Origin: CAZKBP01 sp964551015
Lineage (GTDB): Bacteria; Bacteroidota; Bacteroidia; Cytophagales; Microscillaceae
Assembly: GCA_964551015.1 (NCBI GenBank)
Contig: CAZKBP010000030.1
Span: 14,377 to 78,376 of the forward strand
Reading direction: 5' to 3'
Length of the DNA: 64,000 nt
Under the pieces are notes generated by a model. It was not told the origin of the DNA. It searched no databases and saw only the letters and a program-made list of their open reading frames with translations. Position 1 is the stretch's first letter. Every line of letters begins with the position of its first letter. Shown piece by piece: positions 8,670-17,069 of this stretch. Both the position numbers and the translations under genes were made by a program.

Positions 8670-9272
8670 TTAGGCGATGCTTCTAAATTTGAAAATAGTA
8701 TCCCCCATTTTGATGATGTCCCCATCTTTCAAATTTCCTTCTTCTTCGAAGACTTCATTGATAAAAGTACCATTGGTGGAAAGTTCATCTTTAAATTTGA
8801 AATGACCCATTCGGTAGAGGATCGTCAGGTGTCGTCCCGAAACGGCTGGATCATTCATAATCACCACGTCGCAGCCTGGATCAGAACCCAATAAATTGCG
8901 GCCCTCGTAGAGCTTGAAATCTGTGCCTAAGGGGTCTATGGTAAAAGAAACCAACCAACCCACGAGTTTTCTCCCTACACTGGGGGAAGGAGATTGAAAA
9001 TCAGGCAACATGGCTCCTCCTCCTCCGGATTCTTGCCCTCCGTATATTTTGGTATGCCCCAAATCTGTGTTCGAGGATTCTTTTTTGAAAATTTGCGTAT
9101 GGCTTAGGCTATTTTGGTTATCGTCATCCTCCAATAGCGTTTTTTCCAGACTTCCACCACCGCCCCCTTTCTTGGGTCTTTCCTGACCAGCAGAAGGTTT
9201 AGGGCAATAAGGGCATTCATCCAGATTTTTAGGAAAGTAGTGGCCATTCTCGCAAAGTTTGAAGTCACTCAT
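8670..9272 (-). CDS. Cytoplasmic zinc-ribbon/FHA adaptor protein
   Basis: Starting at the ATG at 9272 (a TTG 20 codons upstream is less likely), the 200-aa protein opens with a Cys4 knuckle, CENGHYFPKNLDECPYC, matching a small zinc ribbon. A low-complexity linker follows with two Thr-centred motifs, KTLLEDD and the repeated HTQIF/HTKIY. These are good candidates for kinase phosphorylation and FHA docking. The C-terminal FHA domain has YEGRNLLGSDPGCDVVI, SGRHLTI and LSTNGTFINE. There is no signal or membrane segment. It is the first gene of the signalling block. Zinc-ribbon/FHA is well supported; the adaptor role is inferred. Confidence 0.85.
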   Translation of the reverse strand: MSDFKLCENGHYFPKNLDECPYCPKPSAGQERPKKGGGGGSLEKTLLEDDDNQNSLSHTQIFKKESSNTDLGHTKIYGGQESGGGGAMLPDFQSPSPSVGRKLVGWLVSFTIDPLGTDFKLYEGRNLLGSDPGCDVVIMNDPAVSGRHLTILYRMGHFKFKDELSTNGTFINEVFEEEGNLKDGDIIKMGDTIFKFRSIA

Positions 9273-9426
9273 GATTTCAAGGTATTTGATTTTGGTGTAA
9301 ATTGCATCTAACAGACTCACTTGAATGATCAATTACAGGCTGCAAGTAGCAAATTTTATCGAGGCTTAGATAAAGATAAGATAAAAAATAAATTAAATTA
9401 GTCATCGATCCCATTTGATTTTCTTC

Positions 9427-9930
9427 CTAATCACGCTGATTTTGTTTCTCAGCCAAGGCCGTTGCGTCTTTTTCTACTTTCTCGGCCATGCGTGCTTTAT
9501 AAGCGAGAAGCCGAGCGCGAATCTGCTCATCCGAGTTGGCTATGATTTGAGCGGCTAGGATGCCCGCATTCTTGGCCGCATTGAGGGCGACAGTGGCGAC
9601 GGGTACGCCGTTTGGCATTTGTAAAATAGACAAAATAGAATCCCAACCATCTAGTGAATTGCTGGACTTCACGGGCACGCCAATTACGGGTAAGACCGTC
9701 AAAGAAGCAACCATGCCCGGCAGATGAGCGGCTCCTCCTGCTCCGGCGATGATAACTTGTAAATTTCTCTCGATAGCTGTCTGCGCATACTCGAACATAC
9801 GCTCCGGGGTGCGGTGTGCCGACACGATGCTTATTTCATAAGCTACTTCTAATTCGTCCAGTATATCGGCAGCGGCTTGCATCACTGGAAGATCAGACTG
9901 GCTCCCCATTATAATCCCTACTTTGCTCAT
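9427..9930 (-). CDS. purE: N5-carboxyaminoimidazole ribonucleotide mutase
   Basis: The 167-aa protein is the usual length for class I PurE. It shows the signature start MSKVGIIMGSQSDLPVM, the SAHRTPERM active-site motif (His45-type catalytic residue), and AGAGGAAHLPGMVA with PVIGVPV. It converts N5-CAIR to CAIR in purine synthesis, directly after PurK. It follows purK by about 38 bp in the same direction, so the pair is an operon. Confidence 0.97.
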   Translation of the reverse strand: MSKVGIIMGSQSDLPVMQAAADILDELEVAYEISIVSAHRTPERMFEYAQTAIERNLQVIIAGAGGAAHLPGMVASLTVLPVIGVPVKSSNSLDGWDSILSILQMPNGVPVATVALNAAKNAGILAAQIIANSDEQIRARLLAYKARMAEKVEKDATALAEKQNQRD

Positions 9931-9968
9931 TTATATTTATCTCGAAGGTTTATTTTTTATTTTAAAAT

Positions 9969-11099
9969 CTACTGGGCAATTACTTTGACAGTTTGTTTGA
10001 TCTGCTGTATCTTCATTTCTAGATCAGTTTTGGTCTTTCCTAAAACGGTCACGTGCCCCATTTTACGTCCAGGTTTGGTAATTTTTTTTCCATAAATATG
10101 CGGAAAAGCACCCTCGATGGCTAGCAATGCTTCCAAACCCTTGTATTCTGCCTCTCCTTGGTGCTCAGGTTCTCCCAGAAGATTCACCATTGCCGCCAAA
10201 GACAGAGTTTCTGTACTTCCTAATTTCCAATTGCAAATAGCCCGAAGGTGCTGCGCGTATTGAGAAGTAAGATTCGCCTCAATCGTGTGATGCCCACTGT
10301 TGTGTGGGCGAGGAGCTACCTCGTTGACAAGCAATTGCCCAGATTGATCCAAAAACATCTCGATGGCCAATAAACCTATCATATCAAAAGCTTCAATGAC
10401 TCGCTTGGCCAAATCACGGGCTTGCTCGGCCAAGGCTTCTTCTAAGTCGGCGGGCGCGAAAAGGTAATCTACCAAATTGAGCTTGGGATCAAAAACCATC
10501 TCCACGGGTGGATAAATGGCCACTTCCCCGCTTACATTCCGTGCCACGATGACTGCCAATTCTTTCTCAATTTTCACTTCTTTTTCCAACAAGCTAGGAG
10601 CATCAAAGGCTTTGTTTAGGTCGGCCTCAGAGCTTAGCAGTTGTACGCCCCGCCCGTCGTAACCTCCTGAACCTAGTTTCTGGAAGGCAGGTAAAAAATC
10701 CAGATGTTCCTGCAATGCTACTCGATTTTCTACCAAAATAAAATCAGCACTTGGAATTTGATGCTTTTGATAGAACAATTTCTGCTGCCTCTTGTCCTGA
10801 ATGGTACGAATAATTTCAGGTTGGGGATAAACTCGGACGCCTTCTTGGGCTAATTTTGCCAAAGCATCCGTATTTACCTGCTCGATCTCGATACTCACGA
10901 TGTCCATTTCCCGACCAAAGCGATACACCGTATCAAAATCAGTCAATGCCCCCACTTCAAAGCTGGTCGCTACTCGATGGCAGGGAGCTTCGGGATCAGG
11001 ATCTAGGATGTAAATCTCTAGGTCTAGATTTTGTGCGCTTTGGATCAGCATTCGGCCTAATTGGCCACCACCTAAGATTCCGATTTTAGGAAAAGACAT
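9969..11099 (-). CDS. purK: 5-(carboxyamino)imidazole ribonucleotide synthase
   Basis: The 376-aa ATP-grasp enzyme makes N5-CAIR from AIR, bicarbonate and ATP. It starts with IGILGGGQLGRML, the PurK nucleotide-fold signature. Further motifs are KLGSGGYDGRGVQ, the ATP-grasp EKELAVIVAR, and NEVAPRPHNSGHHTIE near residue 265. The length is normal. It is directly upstream of purE, its pathway partner. No feature is out of place. Confidence 0.97.
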   Translation of the reverse strand: MSFPKIGILGGGQLGRMLIQSAQNLDLEIYILDPDPEAPCHRVATSFEVGALTDFDTVYRFGREMDIVSIEIEQVNTDALAKLAQEGVRVYPQPEIIRTIQDKRQQKLFYQKHQIPSADFILVENRVALQEHLDFLPAFQKLGSGGYDGRGVQLLSSEADLNKAFDAPSLLEKEVKIEKELAVIVARNVSGEVAIYPPVEMVFDPKLNLVDYLFAPADLEEALAEQARDLAKRVIEAFDMIGLLAIEMFLDQSGQLLVNEVAPRPHNSGHHTIEANLTSQYAQHLRAICNWKLGSTETLSLAAMVNLLGEPEHQGEAEYKGLEALLAIEGAFPHIYGKKITKPGRKMGHVTVLGKTKTDLEMKIQQIKQTVKVIAQ

Positions 11100-11152
11100 A
11101 GGATTCAGGTTTGAGGTTGCAAGTTACAGGTTTCTAATTTATTTCAACAAGG

Positions 11153-11173
11153 GTAGCATCAAGCAAATGCTAC
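11153..11173 (-). terminator. Weak hairpin at the end of the prenyltransferase gene
   Basis: GTAGCAT (11153-11159) and ATGCTAC (11167-11173) form a perfect 7-bp stem with a 7-nt loop. The hairpin overlaps the stop codon of the minus-strand polyprenyl synthetase gene. The following sequence is only moderately T-rich, so termination is uncertain. Confidence 0.4.
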
Positions 11174-12144
11174 TTCGCCCGCTCGATCGTGAATTGCACC
11201 AACTGGTCGAGAGCTGTGCGGTAATGTGATTCGGGAAAAGTCATCAGGATATCAGTAGCTTCTTTTTGAAAATTACGCATCACTTCATTCGTGTACTCGA
11301 TACCTCCACTTTGCTTTACATAATCGATTACCTCCTTTACTTTGGCGGGTTTGTGACTATGATTTTTCACCAGATTGATGATCCGGCGACGGTCACTCCG
11401 GCTGGCTTGGTTGAGAGCGTAGATGAGGGGTAAGGTCATTTTCTTTTCCTTGATATCAATCCCGAGGGGTTTGCCAATCTCGGCGGTGCCGTAGTCGAAG
11501 AGATCATCTTTGATTTGGAAAGCTAAACCTACTTTTTCGCCAAAGAGACGGGCTTTTTCTATGGTTTCTGCATTCATTTTGGCAGAAGAAGCACCCACCG
11601 CGCAGCAGGAAGCAATGAGTGAAGCGGTTTTTTGGCGAATAATTTCATAATATATTTCCTCATTGATGTCCAAACGACGGGCTTTCTCGATTTGGAGCAG
11701 TTCACCCTCACTCATTTCCTTGACCGAGGCGGAAACAATTCTCAAGAGATCAAAATCATTATTATCTACGGATAAAAGCAAGCCACGCGAAAGCAGAAAA
11801 TCTCCTACCAAAACCGCGATCTTGTTTTTCCATAGTGCATTCACGGAAAAAAAACCACGACGATAGTTAGAATCATCTACTACATCATCGTGTACCAAGG
11901 TGGCCGTATGCAATAGCTCGATCAGAGCTGCTCCTCGGTAGGTAGCATCCTCCACTCCTCCGCAAGTGCCTGCCATCAGAAAGACGAACATGGGACGCAC
12001 TTGTTTGCCTTTGCGACGAATGATGTAGCTCATGATTTTATCCAACAAAAAAACCTCACTCTTCATATAAGAGCGAAATTTTTGCTCAAACTGAGCCATT
12101 TCTTCTTGAATAGGGGCTTTAATATCTTGTATTTTCAGACTCAT
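11170..12144 (-). CDS. Long-chain polyprenyl diphosphate synthase
   Basis: The 324-aa trans-isoprenyl diphosphate synthase has the first Asp-rich motif LVHDDVVDDSNYRRG near 90 and the second, QIKDDLFDYG, near 215. It also has RRKGKQVRP near the N terminus for substrate phosphate binding. Members of this family (IspB/octaprenyl type) extend farnesyl diphosphate for the menaquinone side chain. Chain length cannot be set from sequence alone. A clear promoter lies just upstream (12161-12192), predicting a very short leader. Confidence 0.93.
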   Translation of the reverse strand: MSLKIQDIKAPIQEEMAQFEQKFRSYMKSEVFLLDKIMSYIIRRKGKQVRPMFVFLMAGTCGGVEDATYRGAALIELLHTATLVHDDVVDDSNYRRGFFSVNALWKNKIAVLVGDFLLSRGLLLSVDNNDFDLLRIVSASVKEMSEGELLQIEKARRLDINEEIYYEIIRQKTASLIASCCAVGASSAKMNAETIEKARLFGEKVGLAFQIKDDLFDYGTAEIGKPLGIDIKEKKMTLPLIYALNQASRSDRRRIINLVKNHSHKPAKVKEVIDYVKQSGGIEYTNEVMRNFQKEATDILMTFPESHYRTALDQLVQFTIERAK

Positions 12145-12160
12145 GGGTCAAATTTGGGGG

Positions 12161-12192
12161 CAAAACTACGACAGATTTCGCAGTAGATCAAA
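12161..12192 (-). promoter_or_regulatory. Promoter of the polyprenyl diphosphate synthase gene
   Basis: On the minus strand TTTG (12192-12189) is followed after 20 nt by TAGTTTTG (12168-12161). This matches the Bacteroidetes -33 TTTG / -7 TAnnTTTG pattern in both sequence and spacing. Transcription would begin near 12155, about 10 nt before the ATG. Confidence 0.6.
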
Positions 12193-12322
12193 ACTTAAAC
12201 ACGGACGCAAGGGATTTCTCCGATTTCGCCAGCGGTAGAAGGCTTATCAAAGCCTCGTTTTTTCTAAAACAATATCTCCATTTATCTCTTGGTAGAGTAT
12301 AAAAAAGGTTTCAAACAAAAAA

Positions 12323-12883
12323 TTGACGAACTTGAAGTTTATTAACTTATTACACAGCCTAATCTTTTGCCTGATGAGTTTGGTCTTTTTCGCTTGTAGC
12401 GATGGAGAAAACCAGCAAGATACTGACGAAGACACTTATACTATCCAAAGTGATGGGGAAGCCTCCAAACCTCGCGGTACTATTGATTTTACCTTGGATG
12501 GTAAGCGCTATACCTTCGGTGAAGCGAGTTATCAAACCGTAGAGGACAAATTGTATTTGCTCACGGCCCGAGGGCAATATCAGGATCAAAAGACCGAGAT
12601 TAATCTCATCTTTTCTGCCGTGAAAGAGCCCACGACCCTCACCCTCACGGAAAATTCTAAGGATTTCAAGGCGGCCTTTCGGATTTTTACCGACTCTATA
12701 AACTACGGCTACGAGGCCACCCGCCGGAGGGGTGCCTGCGAAATCAAGGTTACTGAATACACGGGAGATCAGGTACTCAAGGGAGATTTTACCGCTGAGA
12801 TGTTAGCGCCCCAGCCAGAGAGGCAGATGCCCGGGCTAGAGCGAGTGCGCATCGAAGGTTCCTTTGAAGCACCTCCTTTCTAA
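12323..12883 (+). CDS. Small lipoprotein of unknown function
   Basis: The frame opens with TTG at 12323 (or TTG at 12332), giving a normal lipoprotein signal that ends LVFFAC (Cys near residue 25). The only early ATG (12374) would leave just seven residues before the Cys, too short for export, so a TTG start is preferred. The mature part has an acidic tether (ENQQDTDEDTY) and then beta-rich sequence (GTIDFTLDGKRYTFGEASY). No family was recognised. It converges with the NadR-type kinase gene and no hairpin lies between them. Confidence 0.7.
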   Translation: MTNLKFINLLHSLIFCLMSLVFFACSDGENQQDTDEDTYTIQSDGEASKPRGTIDFTLDGKRYTFGEASYQTVEDKLYLLTARGQYQDQKTEINLIFSAVKEPTTLTLTENSKDFKAAFRIFTDSINYGYEATRRRGACEIKVTEYTGDQVLKGDFTAEMLAPQPERQMPGLERVRIEGSFEAPPF

Positions 12884-12912
12884 GTGAACAGGAGTCAAGG
12901 TTGCTTGGATAA

Positions 12913-13428
12913 TCACAGGGTCAATCGCTCGTTTATGGCCTGAATTGCATTTTGCAGTCTTTCCTGGGCGTTCCCAGAAATGATTACGTAAGGAGCCTTT
13001 AAATTTTCTAAGGATTGTTGGTAAAGATCAAAAAAGTACTGCCTCAGATGCGGATGCTCTCTTTGCGGATCTGGCTCCCAGGGCAAATCTATATCCATCA
13101 GGAGGTAAAGATCATAATCTTGCTTCTCCAAATTTTCTAAAATCCAATCGGGGCAATTGCCAAAGGCGTGCTCACTCCATATTTTAGTGACCAGTAGTTC
13201 TGTATCACTAATGAGCAAATGCCTGGCCTCGGAGAGAAATTCTTGCTCCATAGCTACCTGTTTTTGGGCAATCCTGAGGATATCTGCTTGAGTATAAGTA
13301 CGATCGAGTTGATCCATATACATACGAGCATATTCTGGTACATACACCGTATCGTAGTGCTGGGCTAATTGTGCTGAGAGCGTACTCTTGCCTGTGGATT
13401 CGGGACCAGTAATGGCGATTTTTTGCAT
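12913..13428 (-). CDS. NadR-type nicotinamide riboside kinase (kinase domain only)
   Basis: The 171-aa P-loop protein starts MQKIAITGPESTGKSTL (Walker A). It continues with VPEYARMYMDQL, QADILRIAQKQVAMEQ and a DLYLLMDIDLPWEPDPQREH lid region, the pattern of the NadR C-terminal ribosylnicotinamide kinase domain. The N-terminal NMN adenylyltransferase and DNA-binding parts of full NadR are absent. It therefore should make NMN only and need another enzyme for NAD. pnuC lies 88 bp upstream in the same direction, which supports the role. Confidence 0.88.
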   Translation of the reverse strand: MQKIAITGPESTGKSTLSAQLAQHYDTVYVPEYARMYMDQLDRTYTQADILRIAQKQVAMEQEFLSEARHLLISDTELLVTKIWSEHAFGNCPDWILENLEKQDYDLYLLMDIDLPWEPDPQREHPHLRQYFFDLYQQSLENLKAPYVIISGNAQERLQNAIQAINERLTL

Positions 13429-13515
13429 GTGAATGGCAAATTACGAATTACAAACTGTTTATAGTGGACTGCAGTCTCCTTTAGCTAATGACCAAGTACT
13501 TGGAATCTGCAATTT

Positions 13516-14100
13516 TCAACTTTCTCGGTACGAACGTCGCCAAGAAAAATAGCCCATAGTGGCCAATCCTAAGAAAATTAGGTAAAGTATGGCCGTCAAT
13601 TGTAAATCTTTATAAAAAAATAGCCCCACGTAAATGACATCTGCCACTAACCAGACCAGCCAATTTTCCAGATATTTTCGAGCCATCATCCACTGAGCAA
13701 TCAAGCTCATAGCATTGGTAGAAGCATCCACATAAGGCACTTCGCTATCCGTATAACGATCCAAATAATAGCCAAAAGAGAAAGCCCCTAATCCAAATAT
13801 CAAGAGCAGTACGAATCTAAGGCGCGTGGGTGTCAGGGTCACGGGTAGTTGACGACTCGCTTGGCCGCCAAATTTCCAATGATACCAGCCATAAACACTC
13901 ACTACTATATAATAGATTTGTAATAAAACCTCTCCGTAGATTTTGGCTCGATAGAAAATATGGATGTATAAGCCACAACTAATGATGGCGAAAAACCAGC
14001 CCCAAATATTTTCACGTGCATTTAGCCAAACACAAATGATCCCCGTAATCACTCCGGCCAGCTCAATAGGATCATTAAATAAGGCATACACTGCTTCCAT
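13516..14100 (-). CDS. pnuC: Nicotinamide riboside transporter PnuC
   Basis: The 194-aa integral membrane protein has about seven hydrophobic segments. It carries PnuC-family signatures: ITGIICVWLNARENIWGWFF near residue 20, VVSVYGWYHW near 67 and YLENWLVWLVADVIYVGLF near 145. PnuC takes up nicotinamide riboside, which is trapped by phosphorylation. The adjacent NadR-type kinase provides exactly that step. A thiamine-type PnuT is the alternative within the family, but no thiamine gene is nearby. Confidence 0.92.
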   Translation of the reverse strand: MEAVYALFNDPIELAGVITGIICVWLNARENIWGWFFAIISCGLYIHIFYRAKIYGEVLLQIYYIVVSVYGWYHWKFGGQASRQLPVTLTPTRLRFVLLLIFGLGAFSFGYYLDRYTDSEVPYVDASTNAMSLIAQWMMARKYLENWLVWLVADVIYVGLFFYKDLQLTAILYLIFLGLATMGYFSWRRSYRES

Positions 14101-14166
14101 ATTGGGGGAGGTTTCTAATTGTACAATTATGGATGGCTTCTCTGGCAGAACGATCCCTATTCTATT

Positions 14167-14709
14167 CTAGATCAAACCAAAGAGAATAAATACCAAACCT
14201 ACAATGATTATAATTCCACCAATTACAGACAGGAAAGATCCTGGTAATAGCGTAACAATGATTCCTATAATCACAACAATTAATCCGATGCGGATATTAC
14301 GATTAAGGTCAAGTACTTTCTGTTTGTATTCTTCTCTTAATTGCGCTCTGGCTGCTCGATCGCCTTTTACTTTTCTTAGCTCTTGGCGAAGTTTTTTACG
14401 CTCTTGGCGGATAAGTTTTCTCTTCACCAGCCATTGTACAAGCTTCGAGTTGGCAAGTCTTTGGATTCTTCGCTCTCTACGTAATTGTCTTTTCGTGCTA
14501 GCCTGAGGCTCCTCAGAAGGTCGATGAGAGGTAGCTTGGGTACGAGAGGTTAGTCGCTGCTCAAGTGCCTCTATCTCTCTGAGTTCCTCGGCACCCAATG
14601 TACGTAGGGGTGCTTCGGCTCCTCTGGGCAATGAGGTACTAGCCCAAGATAAATTAGATAAAGAAGCACTTATTAGGCAAAAAAACAAGAATTTTAGCGT
14701 GTGGTGCAT
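14167..14709 (-). CDS. Exported basic protein with two C-terminal membrane segments
   Basis: The 180-aa protein begins with a signal sequence (ends NLSWAS). A strongly charged Arg/Lys/Gln/Glu helical stretch follows (about 45-135). It ends with two closely spaced hydrophobic helices (IGLIVVIIGIIVTLL and IGGIIIIVGLVFILFGLI) separated by a P-G turn. The pattern resembles small Bacteroidetes envelope proteins with a glycine-rich hairpin, but no named family could be recognised. It stands between pnuC and pgk with its own gaps on both sides. Confidence 0.65.
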   Translation of the reverse strand: MHHTLKFLFFCLISASLSNLSWASTSLPRGAEAPLRTLGAEELREIEALEQRLTSRTQATSHRPSEEPQASTKRQLRRERRIQRLANSKLVQWLVKRKLIRQERKKLRQELRKVKGDRAARAQLREEYKQKVLDLNRNIRIGLIVVIIGIIVTLLPGSFLSVIGGIIIIVGLVFILFGLI

Positions 14710-14783
14710 GGAAAAAAATTTAGTTCAGCCAATTAACGGCGTAAAGCTAAACAAAATTGTGCAAGGCCAAAGCCCGTCAGGGT

Positions 14784-14840
14784 AAACACACGAGTAAATA
14801 GATCGGATTTGGTACATGGGTTGTATTTGCTCGTGTGTTT
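14784..14840. terminator. Long inverted repeat downstream of pgk
   Basis: AAACACACGAGTAAAT (14784-14799) pairs with ATTTGCTCGTGTGTTT (14825-14840): 15 of 16 bases match around a 25-nt loop. It lies 23 bp past the pgk stop. No strong T-tract follows the stem on the minus strand, so it may be a Rho-aided terminator or an mRNA 3' protector. Confidence 0.55.
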
Positions 14841-14862
14841 GCTTAAAATTTGACGATTTCGT

Positions 14863-16047
14863 TTAGCCTAAGGCTTTGACTCCTGGTAGTTCTTTTCCTT
14901 CAATGTATTCCAGCAAGGCTCCGCCACCCGTGGAAACATAGGAAACTTTATCCCCATATCCTAGGTTATTGACGGCGGCGGCTGAGTCGCCCCCACCAAT
15001 GAGCGAGAAAGCTCCTCTCTCGGTAGCGGCTACCACGGCTTCGGCCACGGCGATGGTTCCTTGGGCAAAGTTAGACATTTCAAACACGCCCATAGGGCCA
15101 TTCCACATGATGGTTTGGGAGCCTTCAATGATTTCGGCAAATTGGGTACGGGCTTTTTCTCCAATGTCCAAGCCCATGTAGTCAGCCTCGATCTTCATGT
15201 TCTCAGCCGGGGCGGTATTGGCCTCGTTAGCAAAGGCATCGGCGGTGATGGAGTCTTCGGGCAGCATCAGATTGACACCTTGTTTTTCGGCTTTTTCCAT
15301 AAGTGATTTTGCTAAGTCGAGCTTGTCCTCTTCCACGAGTGATTTTCCAATACTTCCGCCCTTGGCCTTGAAAAAAGTGTAAGCCATGCCACCACCAATC
15401 AAGAGGTTATCTACTTTGTCCAGAAGCTTTTCAATCACAAGAATTTTGTCCGAAATTTTAGCCCCACCCATAATGGCCGTGAAGGGTTTTTGGGGTTGGG
15501 ATAATACTTTTTCCGCATTTTCTAGCTCGGCTTGCATCACATAACCAGCGGCTTTTTCCTCAAAAAATTCCGCGATGATAGAGGTAGAAGCGTGAGCGCG
15601 GTGCGCCGTTCCGAAGGCATCATTTACATAAATATCGCCTAGCTTGGCTAGATTTTGGGCAAATGCTTGATCGCCCTTGGTTTCTCCTTTGTGAAAGCGT
15701 AGATTTTCTAATAAAAGTACTTCACCCGATTTTAGATTTTCGGCCATTTTCTCCGCTTCTTCGCCCACGCAATCGGAAGCAAATTTCACCTCAGTTCCTA
15801 GCTTCTCGGAAAGACTGGACACCAAATGTTTGAGTGAAAACTTTTCCTCGGGGCCTTCTTTGGGTCGACCCAGGTGAGACATGAGAATGGTAGCTCCTCC
15901 GTCTTTTAGAATTTTTTGGAGGGTGGGCAGCGCCGCATTGATCCGCGTAAAGTCCGTGATTTGGTACTGATCGTCCAGAGGAACATTAAAATCCACGCGA
16001 ATGATGGCCTTGCGACCAGAAAAATTATAATCATCAACCGTCTTCAT
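14863..16047 (-). CDS. pgk: Phosphoglycerate kinase
   Basis: The 394-aa protein has the normal bacterial length. It has the N-terminal substrate motif RVDFNVPLDDQ, the SHLGRPKEGPEEKFSL loop, LLLENLRFHKGE, NDAFGTAHRAHAST, and the C-terminal nucleotide loop IGGGDSAAAV. It interconverts 1,3-bisphosphoglycerate and 3-phosphoglycerate with ATP formation in glycolysis. It is monocistronic here, with a long hairpin behind it. Confidence 0.98.
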   Translation of the reverse strand: MKTVDDYNFSGRKAIIRVDFNVPLDDQYQITDFTRINAALPTLQKILKDGGATILMSHLGRPKEGPEEKFSLKHLVSSLSEKLGTEVKFASDCVGEEAEKMAENLKSGEVLLLENLRFHKGETKGDQAFAQNLAKLGDIYVNDAFGTAHRAHASTSIIAEFFEEKAAGYVMQAELENAEKVLSQPQKPFTAIMGGAKISDKILVIEKLLDKVDNLLIGGGMAYTFFKAKGGSIGKSLVEEDKLDLAKSLMEKAEKQGVNLMLPEDSITADAFANEANTAPAENMKIEADYMGLDIGEKARTQFAEIIEGSQTIMWNGPMGVFEMSNFAQGTIAVAEAVVAATERGAFSLIGGGDSAAAVNNLGYGDKVSYVSTGGGALLEYIEGKELPGVKALG

Positions 16048-16546
16048 GAAGAAATCAATTTTGGAGTGAGAAAATGTACTAGTTTCAAGTTGTAAGTTAC
16101 AAGTTAGTCGCTAAAAAACCTGAAAGTTGCAAAAGCTGTCTCGGCGAGTTTTTGATTGAGGAGCATTTAGAGACCAGAAGCATTCAAAAACTCGTGAAAA
16201 CTTTGTAAGAAATTTTCAGGAATTCAAGATAAAAATTCAATTTTTACGTAAATTGGAAATGATAACCAATGGCTTTAAATAAGACCTCAATCCGCTCAGC
16301 AAAGAGCACTTAACTCTTTTTTCCAAGTCCACAAACAACCACCTGCAGTCCACGATTTTCATTTCTAATCCTCAGGAGACAATCCGCAGTTATTATTGTT
16401 TGTAAATTGCATCTCTGCTTTCATAACCTACTAATAGCCACTCAAGATGTAATCTACCTGACATCCTTCCTACAAAATTTTCCCGTGATTTAGGAACCTA
16501 GCGATTTACAACTTAATTTTAGAGATAAACAAACATTCTCATTCCT
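16048..16546. other. Gene-free stretch between pgk and DUF427
   Basis: About 500 bp with frequent stops in all frames. It holds a small palindromic stretch near 16084-16105 (repeats around GTTGTAAGTTACAAGTTAG). The 11-mer CTGCAGTCCAC near 16346 also occurs inverted near 13465. No promoter matching TAnnTTTG at proper spacing was found, and no RNA gene was recognised. Confidence 0.5.
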
Positions 16547-16834
16547 ATGAAAGCAATTTGGAACGGACAAGTAATCGCCGAGAGCGACCAAACCGTAGTG
16601 GTAGAAGGTAATCATTATTTCCCGATGGATTCTGTCAAACAAGAATTCATACAAAAAACTGAAACACATACCACCTGTCCTTGGAAAGGCCAGGCTGATT
16701 ATTATAGCCTCCAAGTCGATGGCAAGACCAATTCTGACGCGGCTTGGCATTACCCTAACCCGAGTCAAGCAGCCATTGACAAAGGCATTGGCGATCATGT
16801 GGCCTTCTGGAAAGGGGTAGAAGTAAAAGATTAA
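16547..16834 (+). CDS. DUF427 family protein
   Basis: The 95-aa protein matches the compact DUF427 pattern: MKAIWNGQVIAES, VVEGNHYFP near residue 20, TCPWKGQADYYSL near 43 and AAWHYPNPSQAA near 65. These beta-rich proteins are widespread, with no settled biochemical role. It has a strong terminator right after the stop and reads as monocistronic. Confidence 0.88.
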   Translation: MKAIWNGQVIAESDQTVVVEGNHYFPMDSVKQEFIQKTETHTTCPWKGQADYYSLQVDGKTNSDAAWHYPNPSQAAIDKGIGDHVAFWKGVEVKD

Positions 16835-16848
16835 GTATCTATTTTTCC

Positions 16849-16882
16849 AGCAGCTTCCTTTTTTGAGAAGCTGCTTTTTTTT
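16849..16882 (+). terminator. Intrinsic terminator of the DUF427 gene
   Basis: AGCAGCTTC (16849-16857) and GAAGCTGCT (16867-16875) form a perfect 9-bp stem with a T-rich loop, followed by eight T residues. It starts 15 bp after the DUF427 stop codon. Confidence 0.9.
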
Positions 16883-16901
16883 ATGAAGTTGTCCGGAGGC
16901 A

Positions 16902-17028
16902 TTGGTTTAGAAGCCAAAAATTGAAATTTTGGCTTCTGATGAAATGAAATTTTGAAGCAATAGCCTGAGTTCTTGCTGAAAATTTCCTGAAATCAGGTTC
17001 CAGAAGTGGAATTTGACAACCTAAAGAT
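16902..17028 (+). repeat. Intergenic repeat element, copy 1
   Basis: This stretch starts TTGGTTTAGA. It contains a perfect 11-bp hairpin (AGAAGCCAAAA / TTTTGGCTTCT, 16909-16937) and ends with a 25-bp block (16990-17014) followed by CCTAAAGAT (17020-17028). All three landmarks recur in inverted orientation at 19638-19716, where the 25-bp block is identical (19652-19676). The middle part is longer in this copy. It resembles a non-autonomous repeat; it encodes nothing. Confidence 0.75.
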
Positions 17029-17069
17029 CAGCTTTATACAACTCCTATATCTAAAAACCCACCTATTTT

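Noticed and set aside
2099..9272. Type VI secretion regulatory island
   Set aside because: Kinase, PP2C and FHA genes fit, but no tss/VgrG/Hcp/ClpV gene is in the window.
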